The notes under the pieces were generated by a model. That model saw only the letters and a program-made list of their open reading frames with translations. It was not told the origin of the DNA and ran no database searches. Below are positions 63,929 to 64,000 of a stretch of 64,000 nt of DNA, piece after piece. Numbering within the stretch: position 1 is the first letter of the stretch; the number at the start of each line of letters is the position of its first letter. The stretch spans positions 62,001-126,000 of the forward strand of contig NZ_JAPHNA010000003.1 of assembly GCF_026241315.1 (NCBI RefSeq), written 5' to 3'. A program made the translations under genes and the position numbers. The DNA is from Campylobacter sp. MIT 21-1684. Lineage in GTDB: Bacteria > Campylobacterota > Campylobacteria > Campylobacterales > Campylobacteraceae.

Positions 63929-64000
63929 ATTTACCTAAAATTTTTATTAAAAAGGCTGTATAATAACACAAAAAATTTAATCGAAATTGAAAGGCAAATT

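Noticed and set aside
1-64000. CRISPR array, tRNA, rRNA, insertion sequence or prophage genes
   Set aside because: No regularly spaced repeats, no T-loop GTTC-type tRNA pattern, and no transposase or phage structural protein were recognised on either strand.
1-64000. Poly-G/poly-C phase-variable tracts typical of Campylobacter surface loci
   Set aside because: No run of eight or more G or C was seen. The window is mostly core metabolism.

Overview
The window is AT-rich epsilonproteobacterial DNA from a Campylobacter close to the C. jejuni / C. upsaliensis group. The diagnosis rests on gene content and local order. There is a nuo cluster without NuoE/NuoF followed by pflA, a Ni/peptide-type ABC transporter upstream of nuoA, and the string mrp-ispDF-HP1021-like regulator-sat-like-pgpA-rpsT-prfA-hugZ-chu. 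TATAAT -10 boxes occur without clear -35 boxes, and sigma54/sigma28 flagellar promoters are present. Comparisons with C. jejuni gene order are from memory, not from a search. The species cannot be fixed from the sequence alone.

Layout. 1-5.4 kb: carB, then a HinfI-like (GANTC) restriction-modification pair whose endonuclease is split by a frameshift. 5.5-9.4 kb: an HD-domain protein, then queC-mutY-radical SAM. 9.45-9.55 kb: SRP RNA gene ffs on the minus strand. 9.6-14.0 kb (minus): a flagellar block (small leading gene, fliK, flgD, flgE paralogue) with two sigma54 promoters. 14.1-18.3 kb: typA, and pflA on the minus strand. 18.3-31.7 kb (minus): nuoA-D, two Campylobacter-specific subunits in the NuoE/F positions, and nuoG-N. 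31.8-36.4 kb (minus): nickel-type ABC transporter nikZYXWV. 36.75-39.4 kb: the large hook protein flgE with its own sigma54 promoter. 39.4-41.9 kb: an accessory island with tiny membrane-protein genes and a plasmid-type RepL-like replication initiator. 41.9-50.1 kb: dapD, mrp, ispDF, atypical regulator, sat-like gene, pgpA, rpsT, prfA, hugZ. 50.2-53.4 kb: a decayed haem-uptake locus (chuA with an amber codon, chuB and chuC absent, chuD present). 53.4-58.1 kb: map, murI, NlpC/P60 lipoprotein, two tandem nhaA genes and a sigma28-driven 55-aa motility protein. 58.1-63.9 kb: dus, a membrane protein, dksA-like, rlmH, accD, bamA.

How it fits together. Most of the window is core: non-NADH complex I respiration, nickel supply (probably for hydrogenase), hook assembly and motor (FliK/FlgD/FlgE/PflA), lysine/peptidoglycan and isoprenoid precursors, translation, and outer-membrane biogenesis. 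The variable parts are the split HinfI-like system, the 39.4-41.9 kb island, the structured spacer at 36.49-36.72 kb and the eroded chu locus. No tRNA, rRNA, CRISPR array, insertion sequence or poly-G contingency tract was seen. The nearest thing to an undescribed system is the tiny membrane-protein operon beside the RepL gene; its function is unknown to me.
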